From JAIOPA01 sp964655175 (GTDB lineage: Bacteria; Eisenbacteria; RBG-16-71-46): 45,476 nucleotides of DNA. Each line of letters begins with the position of its first letter. The first letter of the stretch is position 1. Below the pieces are notes generated by a model. That model was not told where the DNA came from. It did no database searches and saw nothing but the letters and a program-made list of their open reading frames with translations. Position numbers and translations under genes: made by a program. Shown here piece after piece: positions 18,009-27,312 of this stretch. Location of the stretch: positions 1 through 45,476 of the forward strand of contig CAZZLY010000016.1 of NCBI GenBank assembly GCA_964655175.1, written 5' to 3'.

Positions 18009-20069
18009 ATGATCCGCCGCCACGTCCGTACCCTCTCGCGCACCGTTCGCCTGGGCCTGCTCCTGGCGTTGTTCGCCGTGCCCGCCGCACACGCCGCCAC
18101 CGTGCAGGGCGTGCGCGTCGTGAACCGCAACGCGCAGACGTTCGTCACCTGGGACAACCTGCCCGGGTCCGGCTGGGTCTATCACGTGTTCACGAGCCCC
18201 ATCCCGTTCGATCAGACCGAGTTGGATGCGGCGCAGGAACTCGCGCAGGTCGGTGCACAGAGCGCGGTGGACGAGCGCATCTCGTCGCTGCTCGGCCAGA
18301 CGCTCACCTACCGCATCGACGAGACGCAGCCACCGCTCGACATCAATCGCGGTCTGTTCGTGCACACGCCCATCGAGGGCGGCAACAGCTACTACGCCGT
18401 GCTCGCCGAGCGCGTCGGGCTCGGTCTGGATCGGACGATCGTGGTCGGGGCCAACGCCACGCGGGACGGTGTGTTCGAGACGGTCGGTCGGCCGCGCCCC
18501 ATCTGGCAGCGCCGCCTCACGAGCCCCAAGGGCGAGGATTACGTGCTGTGGACGAGCAACGTCCGCTCGCCGTACTTCCCCGCCATGTGCAACCAGCCCG
18601 GCCGCCCGTTCCACGTCGGCATCATCCCGGGCAGCAAGGGCGCGGCGATGGTCCTGCACGGTCACGGTCGTGGCGGCAACTTCTTCAACTCGTTCGTGGG
18701 CACGGGCACGCCCGGCGAATGGGTCATGACGATCGACGACTACGTGCCCACGGGCGATTTCTCGACCTTCTACTTCGGGTACGAGGGCAACTACGACATC
18801 GAGCAGCCGATCAACTCGATCCGCACCTCGGGCGTGGTCGAGGACTACACCGAGCGGCGCGTCATGTACCTGCTCGACTGGGCCAAGCAGACGATGCCCT
18901 ACGACCCGACGCGCGTGTACGCGATGGGCGTGTCCATGGGCGGCTCGTTCGCGTTCTTCATGGCGTGGCACCACCCCGACCTCATCGCCGGCGCGCTCGC
19001 GGTCATCCCCAAGATCTGTCTGGGCTACCAGCCCGACGTGTTCCCCGAGCTGCGGGCCTCGCTCGATCGCATGTGGGGCTCGCCCGACCTCGACCTGCCG
19101 ACCTCGGCCGGTGAGCGCGTGTTCCAGTGGATGGACGGTCGCGAGCAGGCGCGCATCTCGCGCAACCGCGGCTCCGCCCCGGTCGTCGCGTTCTGCGGCC
19201 TCAACGACAACATCGTGGGCTGGGAGGAGAAGGTCGCCTACTTCCAGGCCATGCAGGCGAACAAGGCCGGTGGCGCGTGGTTCTGGGACGGTCGCGATCA
19301 CTACACGCCGCACGAGACGACCGACTGGTTCCCCATGATGGGCTCGCGGCAGCTGTACAAGTACCGCAACGACATGAGCTATCCGGCGTTCTCGAACTGC
19401 TCCAGCGACGCGAACTACGGCGACGGCCAGATCGAGACGGCCGACCCGATCGGCAACATCAACGGCGCCGTGGACTGGGACGAGCACTCGGTGAACGAGA
19501 TGTGGCTGCACTGGGACGTGGACCTGCGCACGCGCTCGCTCACGACCGCGGACGGCATCATGGGCGCGCCCGAGTCGCTCGTCGTGGACGTCACGCCGCG
19601 CCGCCTGCAGCGCTTCCTGGTCGCCACCGGCGTGCCGTACCGCTACGAGGTGCGCCGCATGACCGACGACGCGCTCGTGCAGCAGGGACTCACCACCCCC
19701 GACGCCGACGCCGTGCTCACGATCCCCGGCGTGAAGGTGTACGCCAAGGGCTCGCGCATCACCGTGTTCCCGAGCACGCTCGCCGGCGTCACGCCGGACA
19801 TGGACGCCCGCCTGCGCCCGCACGTGGCGCTGTCGCGCAATCCCGTCCAGAGCAAGGCGTCGCTCACGGTGGAGTGGCCCTCGAACGCCGACGCCGTGAT
19901 CGAGGTCATCGATCTGCAGGGCCGTCGCGTGCGCACCGAGTTCCAGGGCCTCGCGAGCGGCATCACCGAGCACACCTTCCGCACCGCCGGGCTCGCGCCG
20001 GGCGTGTACCTGGTGCACGCGCGTCAGGGCAAGGTGAGCACGACGCGCCGGGTGACCGTGCTGGACTGA
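18009..20069 (+). CDS. Secreted alpha/beta-hydrolase (esterase-like) with C-terminal FlgD-like/sorting domain
   Basis: A 686-residue exported protein. A signal peptide (LGLLLALFAVPAAHA) is followed by a fibronectin-III-like domain (ATVQGVRVVNRNAQTFVTW). An alpha/beta-hydrolase domain follows at roughly 200-470: GHGRGGNFF oxyanion region, GVSMGGSF nucleophile elbow, an acid in CGLNDNIVG and the His of GRDHYTPHE. This resembles polyhydroxybutyrate-depolymerase/feruloyl-esterase-like enzymes, but the substrate is unknown. The last ~85 residues (LSRNPVQSKASLTVEW, IEVIDLQGRRVRT, GLAPGVYLVHARQG) match the FlgD-Ig/type IX-secretion C-terminal module, which suggests export to the cell surface if a matching machine exists. 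GAGGG precedes the ATG. It has its own promoter and terminator. Confidence 0.85.
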   Translation: MIRRHVRTLSRTVRLGLLLALFAVPAAHAATVQGVRVVNRNAQTFVTWDNLPGSGWVYHVFTSPIPFDQTELDAAQELAQVGAQSAVDERISSLLGQTLTYRIDETQPPLDINRGLFVHTPIEGGNSYYAVLAERVGLGLDRTIVVGANATRDGVFETVGRPRPIWQRRLTSPKGEDYVLWTSNVRSPYFPAMCNQPGRPFHVGIIPGSKGAAMVLHGHGRGGNFFNSFVGTGTPGEWVMTIDDYVPTGDFSTFYFGYEGNYDIEQPINSIRTSGVVEDYTERRVMYLLDWAKQTMPYDPTRVYAMGVSMGGSFAFFMAWHHPDLIAGALAVIPKICLGYQPDVFPELRASLDRMWGSPDLDLPTSAGERVFQWMDGREQARISRNRGSAPVVAFCGLNDNIVGWEEKVAYFQAMQANKAGGAWFWDGRDHYTPHETTDWFPMMGSRQLYKYRNDMSYPAFSNCSSDANYGDGQIETADPIGNINGAVDWDEHSVNEMWLHWDVDLRTRSLTTADGIMGAPESLVVDVTPRRLQRFLVATGVPYRYEVRRMTDDALVQQGLTTPDADAVLTIPGVKVYAKGSRITVFPSTLAGVTPDMDARLRPHVALSRNPVQSKASLTVEWPSNADAVIEVIDLQGRRVRTEFQGLASGITEHTFRTAGLAPGVYLVHARQGKVSTTRRVTVLD

Positions 20070-20089
20070 AGTCCCCGCCCCCGCGGCGT

Positions 20090-20128
20090 GACGAGGCCCG
20101 GAGCGTCCAGGACGCCCCGGGCCTCGTC
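20090..20128. terminator. Bidirectional hairpin terminator
   Basis: A perfect 12-base-pair outer stem (GACGAGGCCCGG / CCGGGCCTCGTC), with an inner GCGTCC/GGACGC palindrome, between the convergent hydrolase and beta-glucosidase genes. Confidence 0.85.
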
Positions 20129-20145
20129 GCATCCGGGCGGTGGGG

Positions 20146-21507
20146 TCAGAGCTCGTTGCGCTTGATGATCTGCGAGTAGCGCCACGCACTCGGACGGATG
20201 CGCCGCGTCTGCGTGGCGAAGTCCACCTCGATGAGTCCGAAGCGCGCGCCGTAGCCGTCCGCCCACTCGAAGTTGTCGAGCAGCGACCAGTGCAGGTAGC
20301 CCACGCAGTCCACCCCGTCGGCCAGCCCGCGGGCGATCGACCACAGGTGCATGAACAGGAACGTCCAGCGGTCGTCGTCGTTGCGCGTGGGGACGCCGTT
20401 CTCGGTGATCAGGATGGGCAGCCCGTAGCCCGCGTACTCGCGCAGGAACTGCGCCAGCCCCTCGGGATAGACCTCCCATCCGAGATCGTTGAGCTTGCCG
20501 CGCTGCTGCCGGTGATCGCGCTTGGCGAAGTCGCCCACCAGTCCCGGCAGGGAGACGCCCGAGTTCCGCACGAAGTCGCGCGTGTAGTAGTTGACGCCGA
20601 TGAAGTCGAGCGTGCGCTTGTTGGGCAGGTTCTCCCAGAACAGCCCCGGCACCCGCAGCGCGCCGGTGTGCAGCGCCTCGATGAAGAGATGGTTGAACAG
20701 GTGCCCGCGCACCTTGACCGACTGGCGATCGAGCCAGTTGCGCTCGTCGTCCGGGGACAGGGCGAGCGCGTGCTTGGCGATGCTCACCATGGCGTCGGGC
20801 CGGGCCGAATGGATGGCGTGGTACATCTGCACGTGCGCGCGCAGCATGTGCCGCAGCACCATGAGCGCGACGCCCCACGCGCGCACCCGACCCGGGGGCC
20901 ACTGCCCCAGCAGCCAGCCCTTGAACACCTGCACGACGGGCTCGTTGAGCGTGATCCACCAGCGCGCGTACGGCCCCAGTTCGGCCATGACCTTGGTCGT
21001 GTAGCGCGTGATGGCCTGCTCCATGGCCGGGTTCTCCCAGCCGCCCTTCTCGGCCATCCACTGCGGCATCGTGTAGTGGAACAGCGTCACCACGGGTTCG
21101 ATGCCCCGCTCGCGCAGCGCGATCAGCACGTCGCGGTAGTGCGCGATCGCCTCGTCCGACCAGCGCCCCTCCTCGGGCTCGATGCGGCTCCACTCGATCG
21201 AGAACCGGTGCGCGTTGTGCCCGAGCGCGTGCGCGAGATCGAAGTCCTCGCGGTAGCGGCGATAGTGGTCGCATGCGAGACCGCTGGGTTCGGCGGTGCG
21301 CCCCGCCTGCTCCCACGCCCACCAATCGTTGTGGACGTTGTCACCCTCGACCTGATGCGACGAGGTCGCCGCCCCCCACAGGAAGCCGTCGGGGAACCGG
21401 AAGTTGCTGGCGGCACTGGCGGGCGGCACGTGCGACGGCCCCGCCCCGCCGGTCGGTCCCGGCGGCGCATCGTGCGCGTGATCCCGCGGTTGCCTCTGAC
21501 TGGCCAC
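20146..21507 (-). CDS. GH1 family beta-glucosidase/beta-glycosidase
   Basis: A 453-residue retaining glycosidase of family GH1 that removes terminal beta-linked glucose or related sugars. Visible are the N-terminal FPDGFLWGAATSSHQVEG, the acid/base Glu189 in TLNEP and the nucleophile Glu369 in ITENG. The SLLDNFEWADGY loop near the C-terminus forms the aglycone site. Length fits the family once the roughly 35-residue Pro/His/Ala-rich leader is allowed for. That leader is not a signal peptide, so a cytoplasmic enzyme is expected. The GTG start is preceded by GGAGGTGG. It is divergent from the M16 peptidase operon. A link to the PTS sugar operon 12 kb away is possible but not shown. Confidence 0.95.
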   Translation of the reverse strand: MASQRQPRDHAHDAPPGPTGGAGPSHVPPASAASNFRFPDGFLWGAATSSHQVEGDNVHNDWWAWEQAGRTAEPSGLACDHYRRYREDFDLAHALGHNAHRFSIEWSRIEPEEGRWSDEAIAHYRDVLIALRERGIEPVVTLFHYTMPQWMAEKGGWENPAMEQAITRYTTKVMAELGPYARWWITLNEPVVQVFKGWLLGQWPPGRVRAWGVALMVLRHMLRAHVQMYHAIHSARPDAMVSIAKHALALSPDDERNWLDRQSVKVRGHLFNHLFIEALHTGALRVPGLFWENLPNKRTLDFIGVNYYTRDFVRNSGVSLPGLVGDFAKRDHRQQRGKLNDLGWEVYPEGLAQFLREYAGYGLPILITENGVPTRNDDDRWTFLFMHLWSIARGLADGVDCVGYLHWSLLDNFEWADGYGARFGLIEVDFATQTRRIRPSAWRYSQIIKRNEL

Positions 21508-21570
21508 GCCACCTCCGTGCGGCGGTCGTCCTCGCGGACCTCGCGCTCGTCCGTCTCGCCCGTCCACGGC

Positions 21571-21599
21571 TTGGGCCGTGCGGCGCGAGGGCGTACCCT
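21571..21599 (+). promoter_or_regulatory. Possible promoter for the M16 peptidase pair
   Basis: TTGGGC and TACCCT separated by 17 bases, about 60 bases before the first peptidase ATG. The -35 match is partial. Confidence 0.35.
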
Positions 21600-21659
21600 G
21601 ACGCGGTCCTTGTCCCCGGAAGTATCGGCCGCGACCCCCAGCCCCTCAAGGAGCACCTC

Positions 21660-23474
21660 ATGTCCCGTCCCCTGCCCCCGTGGCACGGCCTCGCCCTGTC
21701 CGCGGGCCTCGCCCTGCTGCTCGCGGGCGGCCCGCGCTCCGCGCAGGCCGCACCGCCGAACCCCATGGCCCCCCGCGCCAAGGCCACCCCGGCCCCCGCC
21801 GGGTCCCCGGTCCAGGAGCACGTCCTGGCCAACGGCATGAAGGTCCTGCTGGTGCCCCGCCACCTCTCGCCCACGGTCTCGTGCGGCTGGGTCGCCAAGG
21901 TCGGCTCGGCCAACGAGCGCCCCGGCATCACCGGCATCGCGCACCTGTTCGAGCACATGATGTTCAAGGGCACGCACGTGATCGGCACGCGGGACTCGGT
22001 GCTCGACGCGCGGCTCATCCAGGAGCAGGAGGCGGTCATGGAGCAGGTGCGCGGCGAGATCTCGCAGCTGCGCGCGGCCTACCGCCGGGGTGAGATCGAC
22101 GACATCACCAAGCCCGAGGTCAAGACCGCCCGCATGAAGCAGCTCGAGGCGCGCTTCGACTCGCTCGTGGCCGAGCAGCGGCGCAACATGATCAAGAACG
22201 AGTTCGATCTCATCCTGCAGAAGAACGGGGCCTCGGGGATCAACGCGTTCACGAACACCGACATGACGTTCTACTTCTACACGCTGCCGGCCAACAAGCT
22301 GGAGCTGTACTTCTGGATGGAGGCGGACCGGCTCAAGAACCGCGTCTTCCGCGAGTTCTACAGCGAGCGCGACGTCGTCTACGAGGAGCGCCGCCGCAGC
22401 GTCGAGTCCACCCCCACGGGCAAGTTCGACGAGGCGTTCAACTCGATCTTCTGGGAGGCCTCGCCCTACTCGTGGGACACGATCGGCTGGCCGAGCGACG
22501 TGGCGAACATCACGCTGGCACAGGCCGATGAGTTCTACTCGACGTACTACAGCCCGCAGAACATCACCGCGGTGCTGGTCGGCGACTTCGACCCCCGGGA
22601 GGCGCTGGCGCTCGCGGAGCGCTATCTGGGCTCGATCCCGCGCGGCCGCCAGCCGGTGCCCGAGATGATCACGCAGGAGCCGCCGCAGATCGGCGAGAAG
22701 CGCTTCTACGGCGAGGCCGAGACGAACCCCAACGTGGACCTGCTGTGGCACGCGGTCCCCAGCGTGCATCGCGACGTGCCCGCGTTCACCGTGCTGCAGA
22801 CCGTGCTCAATGGCGACACCGGCCGCCTGCGCAAGTCGCTGGTGCTGGGCGACGGGCCCGCCACACGTGCGATCGCGCGGCTGCAGGACCTCAAGTACGA
22901 GGGCCTGTTCAACATCAGCGTCGATTGCAAGGACGGCCGGCGGCCCGAGGACGGTGAGCAGGCCGTGTATGCACAGCTCGAGCGGATCGCGAAGGAGGGC
23001 GTGCCCGAGGACGAACTGCAGTCGGCCAAGAACCGTTACCTCACCTCGACCTACCGGCAGCTGGACGGCAACTTCTTCCAGATGCTGCGCTACGGGCAGG
23101 CCGACGCGAAGGGCGACTGGCGGCTGGCCGAGCGCCTCGTGGACGACGTGCAGCAGGTGAGCTCGGCCGACCTGCAGCGCATCGTGACGAAGTACTTCAC
23201 GCGCGAGAACCGCTCGGTCGCGATCTACACCCGCAAGGGTGGCAGCGAACCCGAGGACCCGGCGCTGGCGGGCCTGCCCGCGGAGGCGAAGGGCATGGTC
23301 AAGCAGATGCTGGGTCGCGTCGCGCAGGCCAAGGACGCCGACTCGCTGCGTCAGATGCTGGAGCGCTTCGAGAGCCGTGCGGCGCAGATGCCCGAGGGCA
23401 TGAAGGCGGGCTTCGCCGTGATCAAGCAGCGCATCCAGGCGCGCATCGCCGAACTGGAAGGAGCCGCCAAGTGA
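21660..23474 (+). CDS. M16 family zinc peptidase (catalytic partner)
   Basis: A 604-residue exported M16 peptidase. A signal peptide (LALSAGLALLLAGG..AQAA) precedes the inverted zinc motif H95-L-F-E98-H99. The third ligand Glu is probably in the SERDVVYEE segment. Between these is an unusually long, charged helical insertion (about residues 120-185: EQEAVMEQVRGEISQL and following). It resembles the pitrilysin-type insert seen in PqqL/YmxG-like two-subunit enzymes, which degrade peptides in a clamshell chamber. The C-terminal ~40 residues are helical (MLERFESRAAQMPEGMKAG). AAGGAG precedes the ATG. The stop overlaps the GTG of the second M16 gene, as expected for obligate partners. Confidence 0.93.
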   Translation: MSRPLPPWHGLALSAGLALLLAGGPRSAQAAPPNPMAPRAKATPAPAGSPVQEHVLANGMKVLLVPRHLSPTVSCGWVAKVGSANERPGITGIAHLFEHMMFKGTHVIGTRDSVLDARLIQEQEAVMEQVRGEISQLRAAYRRGEIDDITKPEVKTARMKQLEARFDSLVAEQRRNMIKNEFDLILQKNGASGINAFTNTDMTFYFYTLPANKLELYFWMEADRLKNRVFREFYSERDVVYEERRRSVESTPTGKFDEAFNSIFWEASPYSWDTIGWPSDVANITLAQADEFYSTYYSPQNITAVLVGDFDPREALALAERYLGSIPRGRQPVPEMITQEPPQIGEKRFYGEAETNPNVDLLWHAVPSVHRDVPAFTVLQTVLNGDTGRLRKSLVLGDGPATRAIARLQDLKYEGLFNISVDCKDGRRPEDGEQAVYAQLERIAKEGVPEDELQSAKNRYLTSTYRQLDGNFFQMLRYGQADAKGDWRLAERLVDDVQQVSSADLQRIVTKYFTRENRSVAIYTRKGGSEPEDPALAGLPAEAKGMVKQMLGRVAQAKDADSLRQMLERFESRAAQMPEGMKAGFAVIKQRIQARIAELEGAAK

Positions 23475-25057
23475 ACCGCATCGTGTCGTCGATCCCGTCC
23501 CCCACGCGCGCGCCGCTCGTGGTGCGCGTGCTCGCGGTGCTGCTCGCCGCCGCTGGGCTGTCCGTCTCGCCCGCGCGGGCGCAGGGCCCCGCGCATCCGT
23601 CGAAGTTGCAGTACCCCGCGTTCCGTTTCGTGCCGCCCAAGGCGGCGCCGTACCGGGTCAAGCTGTCGAACGGCATGATCGCGTACCTCGTCCCCGACCG
23701 CGGCACGCCGCTCGTGAACGTGGCGGTGCTCATGCAGCTGGGGCCGCAGCTCGACCCCGTGGGCAAGGAGGGTCTCGCGGCGATGTGCGCCAACCTGCTC
23801 ACGCGCAGCGGCACCGCCGCGGCGACGGCCGATCAGGTCGAATCCCGCGTCGCGAGCCTCGGCGCCACGCTCGAGTCCGGTCTGGGCGGCGGCGGTGGGC
23901 GGTTCATGGGCGGCGGTGGCCTGCCGCTCGGTCCCACCGAGGGCCGGGCGACGGTCAACGTGCTCTCGAAGGATCTCGACGAGGGTCTGGCGCTGCTCAC
24001 GGCGTCGCTGCGCGGTGCGGCGTTCCAGGCCGACCGTCTCAAGCTGTACAAGGATCAGGCGCTGCAGAACATGAAGCGCCGCAACGACGAATCCGCCGAG
24101 ATCGAGGATCGCGAGTGGGGCGCGCTGCTGCGCGGCGAGCAGCACTGGTCGAACCGCTGGACGACGAAGGCCTCGATCGAGGCGATCACGGTGGACGACC
24201 TCAAGGCGTTCCAGAAGCGCTACGTGGGGCCGGCCAACTTCATCCTGGCGGTCTCGGGCGACTTCGACCGCGCCGCGATGGTCCGCAAGCTCGAGCAGGC
24301 GTTCGCGAAGTGGCCCAGCGTGGCCGAGCGCCCGGCCCCCCCGAGCGCCCCCACCCAGCCCGCCCGCGCGGGTTGGTACATGGTCGAGAAGGACGTCAAT
24401 CAGGGCCGCGTCTCGATCGGCCTGCCGGCGCTGGACCGCTACGACCCGGACTGGGCCGCGGCGCGCATCCTCAACGACATCCTGGGGGGCGGCGGGTTCA
24501 CGGCGCGTCTGGTCAACCGCATCCGCTCGGACGAGGGCCTCGCCTACTCGGTCGGCTCGCGCATCGAGGGCGGCACGTACTACGCCGAGCCGTGGCGACT
24601 CGTGTTCCAGTCCAAGGTGCGCTCGGTGGCGTTCGCCACGCAGATCGCGCTCACCGAGATCCAGCGGATCCGTGACTCGCTCGTCACGCCCACGGAACTC
24701 GAGGCGAGCCGCGCCAAGTTCGTCGAATCGCTGCCGACGCAGTTCGAGACCGCCGGCGCCATCGCCGGCGTGCTCGCGGTCGAGGAACTCACCGGACGCT
24801 ACGTGCGCGACCCCGCCTACTTCGCCGACTACGCCACGCGACTCGAGGCGGTCACCGCCGAGGACGTGCGACGCGTCGCGCGGCGCATCCTGGATCCGGC
24901 CCGGCTCACCGTGCTCATGGTGGGCGACACGAAGTCCATGCTCATGGGCGACGACAAGCACGACGCGGCCATCGTCACGATGGCCGGCGGCGAGCCCACG
25001 CGGCTGCCGCTGCGCGACCCGCTCACGATGAAGCCGCTGCAGGCCGTCCCCAACTGA
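23471..25057 (+). CDS. M16 family peptidase-like subunit lacking the zinc motif
   Basis: A 528-residue exported M16-fold protein. A signal peptide (VLAVLLAAAGLSVSPARA) precedes two M16 domains. At the place of H-x-x-E-H it reads AAMCANLL, so it cannot bind catalytic zinc. It does keep the R/Y pair of the non-catalytic partner (FTARLVNRIRSDEGLAYSV), which binds substrate C-termini. A Gly-rich segment (GLGGGGGRFMGGGGLPLG) corresponds to the flexible loop of mitochondrial processing peptidase alpha. It starts at a GTG that overlaps the previous stop by four bases, with AAGGAG upstream. The two proteins should form an active/inactive heterodimer in the periplasm. Confidence 0.92.
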   Translation: MNRIVSSIPSPTRAPLVVRVLAVLLAAAGLSVSPARAQGPAHPSKLQYPAFRFVPPKAAPYRVKLSNGMIAYLVPDRGTPLVNVAVLMQLGPQLDPVGKEGLAAMCANLLTRSGTAAATADQVESRVASLGATLESGLGGGGGRFMGGGGLPLGPTEGRATVNVLSKDLDEGLALLTASLRGAAFQADRLKLYKDQALQNMKRRNDESAEIEDREWGALLRGEQHWSNRWTTKASIEAITVDDLKAFQKRYVGPANFILAVSGDFDRAAMVRKLEQAFAKWPSVAERPAPPSAPTQPARAGWYMVEKDVNQGRVSIGLPALDRYDPDWAAARILNDILGGGGFTARLVNRIRSDEGLAYSVGSRIEGGTYYAEPWRLVFQSKVRSVAFATQIALTEIQRIRDSLVTPTELEASRAKFVESLPTQFETAGAIAGVLAVEELTGRYVRDPAYFADYATRLEAVTAEDVRRVARRILDPARLTVLMVGDTKSMLMGDDKHDAAIVTMAGGEPTRLPLRDPLTMKPLQAVPN

Positions 25058-25070
25058 CGCGTGCGGTCGG

Positions 25071-25097
25071 CGCGGCGCCCCCCCACGGGGCGTCGCG
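25071..25097 (+). terminator. Hairpin terminator after the M16 pair
   Basis: An 11-base-pair stem (one G-T pair) with a CCCAC loop starts 14 bases after the stop. It argues that the next gene starts after it, at 25124. Confidence 0.7.
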
Positions 25098-25123
25098 CCC
25101 GACCGGCGCCGGAGGTCCTTCCC

Positions 25124-25759
25124 TTGGCCCCTCGCAAGCCCCGCCGCACCAAGCGCCCGACCCACGACCTCGCCGTGCCGCGCGCGGAGTCGCACGAGGC
25201 CGGACTGCTGCTCGCGATGCTCGACGATCAGACGCGCCTGCTGTTCCACGACCTGCGCGGCATCACCCCCGCCGAACTGGAATGGCAGCCCAAGCGCGGC
25301 ATGAACACGATCGGCATGCTGCTCACCCACCTCGCCATCGTCGAGGTCTACTGGCTCGAGGTCGCGGCCGGGCGATTCACGCCGGCGGCGCTCGCGCGCG
25401 GCGGCGGTGACGTGCGCGATGCGGCGCAGGCGATCATGTGGCCCGTGCTCGGGATCGACTTCGACGCCGACGGACTGGGGCTGGGCCGCAACGCCCTCCC
25501 GCCGCGCAACCTGCAGGGCTGGACGCTCGAGGACTACCGCCGACTGCTCGGCCACGCCCGACTGCACATCGCGCCGGGCATCCTGGCGATGACCGACCGC
25601 GACCTCACGCGCAAGGTCGTCCGCCGCCGTGCCAACGGCGAGGAGATGTCCATGAGCCGCCGCTGGATCCTGTACCACGTGCTCGAGCACTTCTCGGGGC
25701 ACTACGGGCAGATCCTGCTGCTTCGCCACCAGTACCGCGATCGGAAGCGGGCTCGCTGA
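25124..25759 (+). CDS. DinB/YfiT-family putative metal-dependent four-helix protein
   Basis: A 211-residue protein of the DinB four-helix-bundle superfamily. ELEWQPKRGMNTIGMLLTHLAIVE gives the first metal-ligand His, and YHVLEHFSGHYGQILLL gives the His pair near the C-terminus, so the three-histidine metal site is intact. Family members are thiol-dependent transferases or isomerases, often of unknown substrate. The N-terminal ~20 residues are Lys/Arg-rich. I chose a TTG start because GGAGG lies upstream and the alternative GTG at 25061 would sit before a terminator-like hairpin. It is convergent with ahcY and separated from it by a strong terminator. The specific reaction is unknown. Confidence 0.82.
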   Translation: MAPRKPRRTKRPTHDLAVPRAESHEAGLLLAMLDDQTRLLFHDLRGITPAELEWQPKRGMNTIGMLLTHLAIVEVYWLEVAAGRFTPAALARGGGDVRDAAQAIMWPVLGIDFDADGLGLGRNALPPRNLQGWTLEDYRRLLGHARLHIAPGILAMTDRDLTRKVVRRRANGEEMSMSRRWILYHVLEHFSGHYGQILLLRHQYRDRKRAR

Positions 25760-25854
25760 GCCCGCCACCACGGAAGCACCCAACGCACTGCGAAATCGTG
25801 CGTTACGGGCGCCGTCTCGAGTGCCGCGCGAAGCCCGGATCCGCACCAGCACAA

Positions 25855-25883
25855 CGCCCCGGCGGGGAGAACCCGCCGGGGCG
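25855..25883. terminator. Bidirectional hairpin terminator
   Basis: A perfect 12-base-pair stem (CGCCCCGGCGGG / CCCGCCGGGGCG) with a GAGAA loop, between the convergent DinB-like and ahcY genes. Confidence 0.85.
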
Positions 25884-25913
25884 TCGCTGTGACGGCTGGG
25901 AGACCGGGGCCGA

Positions 25914-27224
25914 CTACGTGCCCTCGCTCCACGTGGCCAGGTACTTCACCTGCTCCGGCGTGAGCGTGTCGATGCCGGTGCCCATGCTCTTCAGCTTGAG
26001 GCGGGCCACCTCCTTGTCGATGGCCTCCGGCACCACGTACACGGTCTTCTGGAGCTTGCTGGCCTTCTTCTTCAGATACTCGACCGACATGGCCTGGTTC
26101 GCGAACGACATGTCCATGACCATGGCCGGGTGACCTTCCGCCGACGCGAGGTTGATGAGACGGCCCTCGCCCAGCAGGAACAGCCGCTTGCCACCCTTGA
26201 GGCGGAACTCCTCGACGTAGGCGCGGGCGACCTTCTTGCCCACCGACAGACGCTCGAGCGCCGGGATGTCGATCTCGACGTTGAAGTGACCGCTGTTGGC
26301 GATGATCGCGCCGTCCTTCATGGCGAGGAAGTGCTCACGACGGAGGACCGACTTGTTACCGGTCACCGTGATGAACAGATCGCCCTTCGGGGCCGCATCG
26401 GCCATCGACATGACCATGTAGCCGTCCATGGCCGCTTCGAGTGCGCGGACCGGGTTGATCTCGGTCACGATGACCGTGGCGCCCATGCCCTTCGCACGCG
26501 CGGCGAGACCGCGGCCGCACCAGCCGTAGCCGGCGATGACCACCGTGCTGCCGGCGACCAGCATGTTCGTCGCGCGCAGCACGCCGTCCATGGTGGACTG
26601 GCCCGTGCCGTAGCGGTTGTCGAACAAGTGCTTGGTGTCGGCGTCGTTGATCGCGATGACCGGGTACTTGAGCGTCTTGTCGGCGGCCATGGCGCGCAGA
26701 CGGGTCACACCCGTGCTCGTCTCCTCGGTGCCGGCGAAGACGTCCTTGAGGTACTGCTTCTTCTTGGTGTGCAGCACCGTCACGAGATCGCAGCCATCGT
26801 CCATCGTGATGTGCGGCCGGGCCTCGATGCAGCTGACGATGTGCGAGTAGTACGTCTTGTGATCCTCGCCCTTGATGGCGTAGGTCGGGATGCCGTAGTG
26901 GTGCACCAGCGCCGCCGCGACGTCGTCCTGCGTGCTCAGGGGGTTCGAGCCGCACAGGAACACCTCGGCGCCACCGGCCTGGAGCGTGCGCGCCAGGTTG
27001 GCCGTCTCGGTCGTGACGTGCAGACAGGCGGCGATGCGCACGCCCTTGAGCGGACGCTCCTTGGCGAAACGCGCGCGGATGGCACGCAGCACCGGCATGT
27101 TGCGATCGGCCCACTCGATGCGGGCCTTGCCCTCGCGGGCGAGCTTCATGTCCTTGACGTCGCCCGGCGTGGACGCGTCGGTGACGACCGCCTGCTTCGC
27201 CGGGGCCTTCTTACGAGCCGCCAT
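25914..27224 (-). CDS. ahcY: S-adenosylhomocysteinase
   Basis: A 436-residue NAD-dependent enzyme that splits S-adenosylhomocysteine into adenosine and homocysteine, clearing the product inhibitor of methyltransferases. Visible are LHVTTETANL, the catalytic INDADTKHLFDNRYG segment, the NAD-binding GYGWCGRGLAARAKG, NSGHFNVEIDI and the C-terminal ATWSEGT. The roughly 40-residue insert found in many proteobacterial and plant enzymes is absent, so this is the short form common in Archaea and deep-branching bacteria. AGGAGATCCC precedes the ATG. It is transcribed alone, divergent from the toxin-antitoxin genes. metK lies 6 kb away on the same strand in another operon. I found no SAH riboswitch in the leader. 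Confidence 0.97.
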   Translation of the reverse strand: MAARKKAPAKQAVVTDASTPGDVKDMKLAREGKARIEWADRNMPVLRAIRARFAKERPLKGVRIAACLHVTTETANLARTLQAGGAEVFLCGSNPLSTQDDVAAALVHHYGIPTYAIKGEDHKTYYSHIVSCIEARPHITMDDGCDLVTVLHTKKKQYLKDVFAGTEETSTGVTRLRAMAADKTLKYPVIAINDADTKHLFDNRYGTGQSTMDGVLRATNMLVAGSTVVIAGYGWCGRGLAARAKGMGATVIVTEINPVRALEAAMDGYMVMSMADAAPKGDLFITVTGNKSVLRREHFLAMKDGAIIANSGHFNVEIDIPALERLSVGKKVARAYVEEFRLKGGKRLFLLGEGRLINLASAEGHPAMVMDMSFANQAMSVEYLKKKASKLQKTVYVVPEAIDKEVARLKLKSMGTGIDTLTPEQVKYLATWSEGT

Positions 27225-27312
27225 GGGATCTCCTGAGTGAGGGTGGTGACGACGGAACGCGCCGATGATGCCGCAGCCGGGCGTGCCGCACAAGCCGTGC
27301 GAGGTCGGAGCG

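Noticed and set aside
25061..25759. GTG start at 25061 for the DinB-like gene
   Set aside because: It precedes a terminator-like hairpin and lacks a ribosome-binding site, while the TTG at 25124 has GGAGG upstream.
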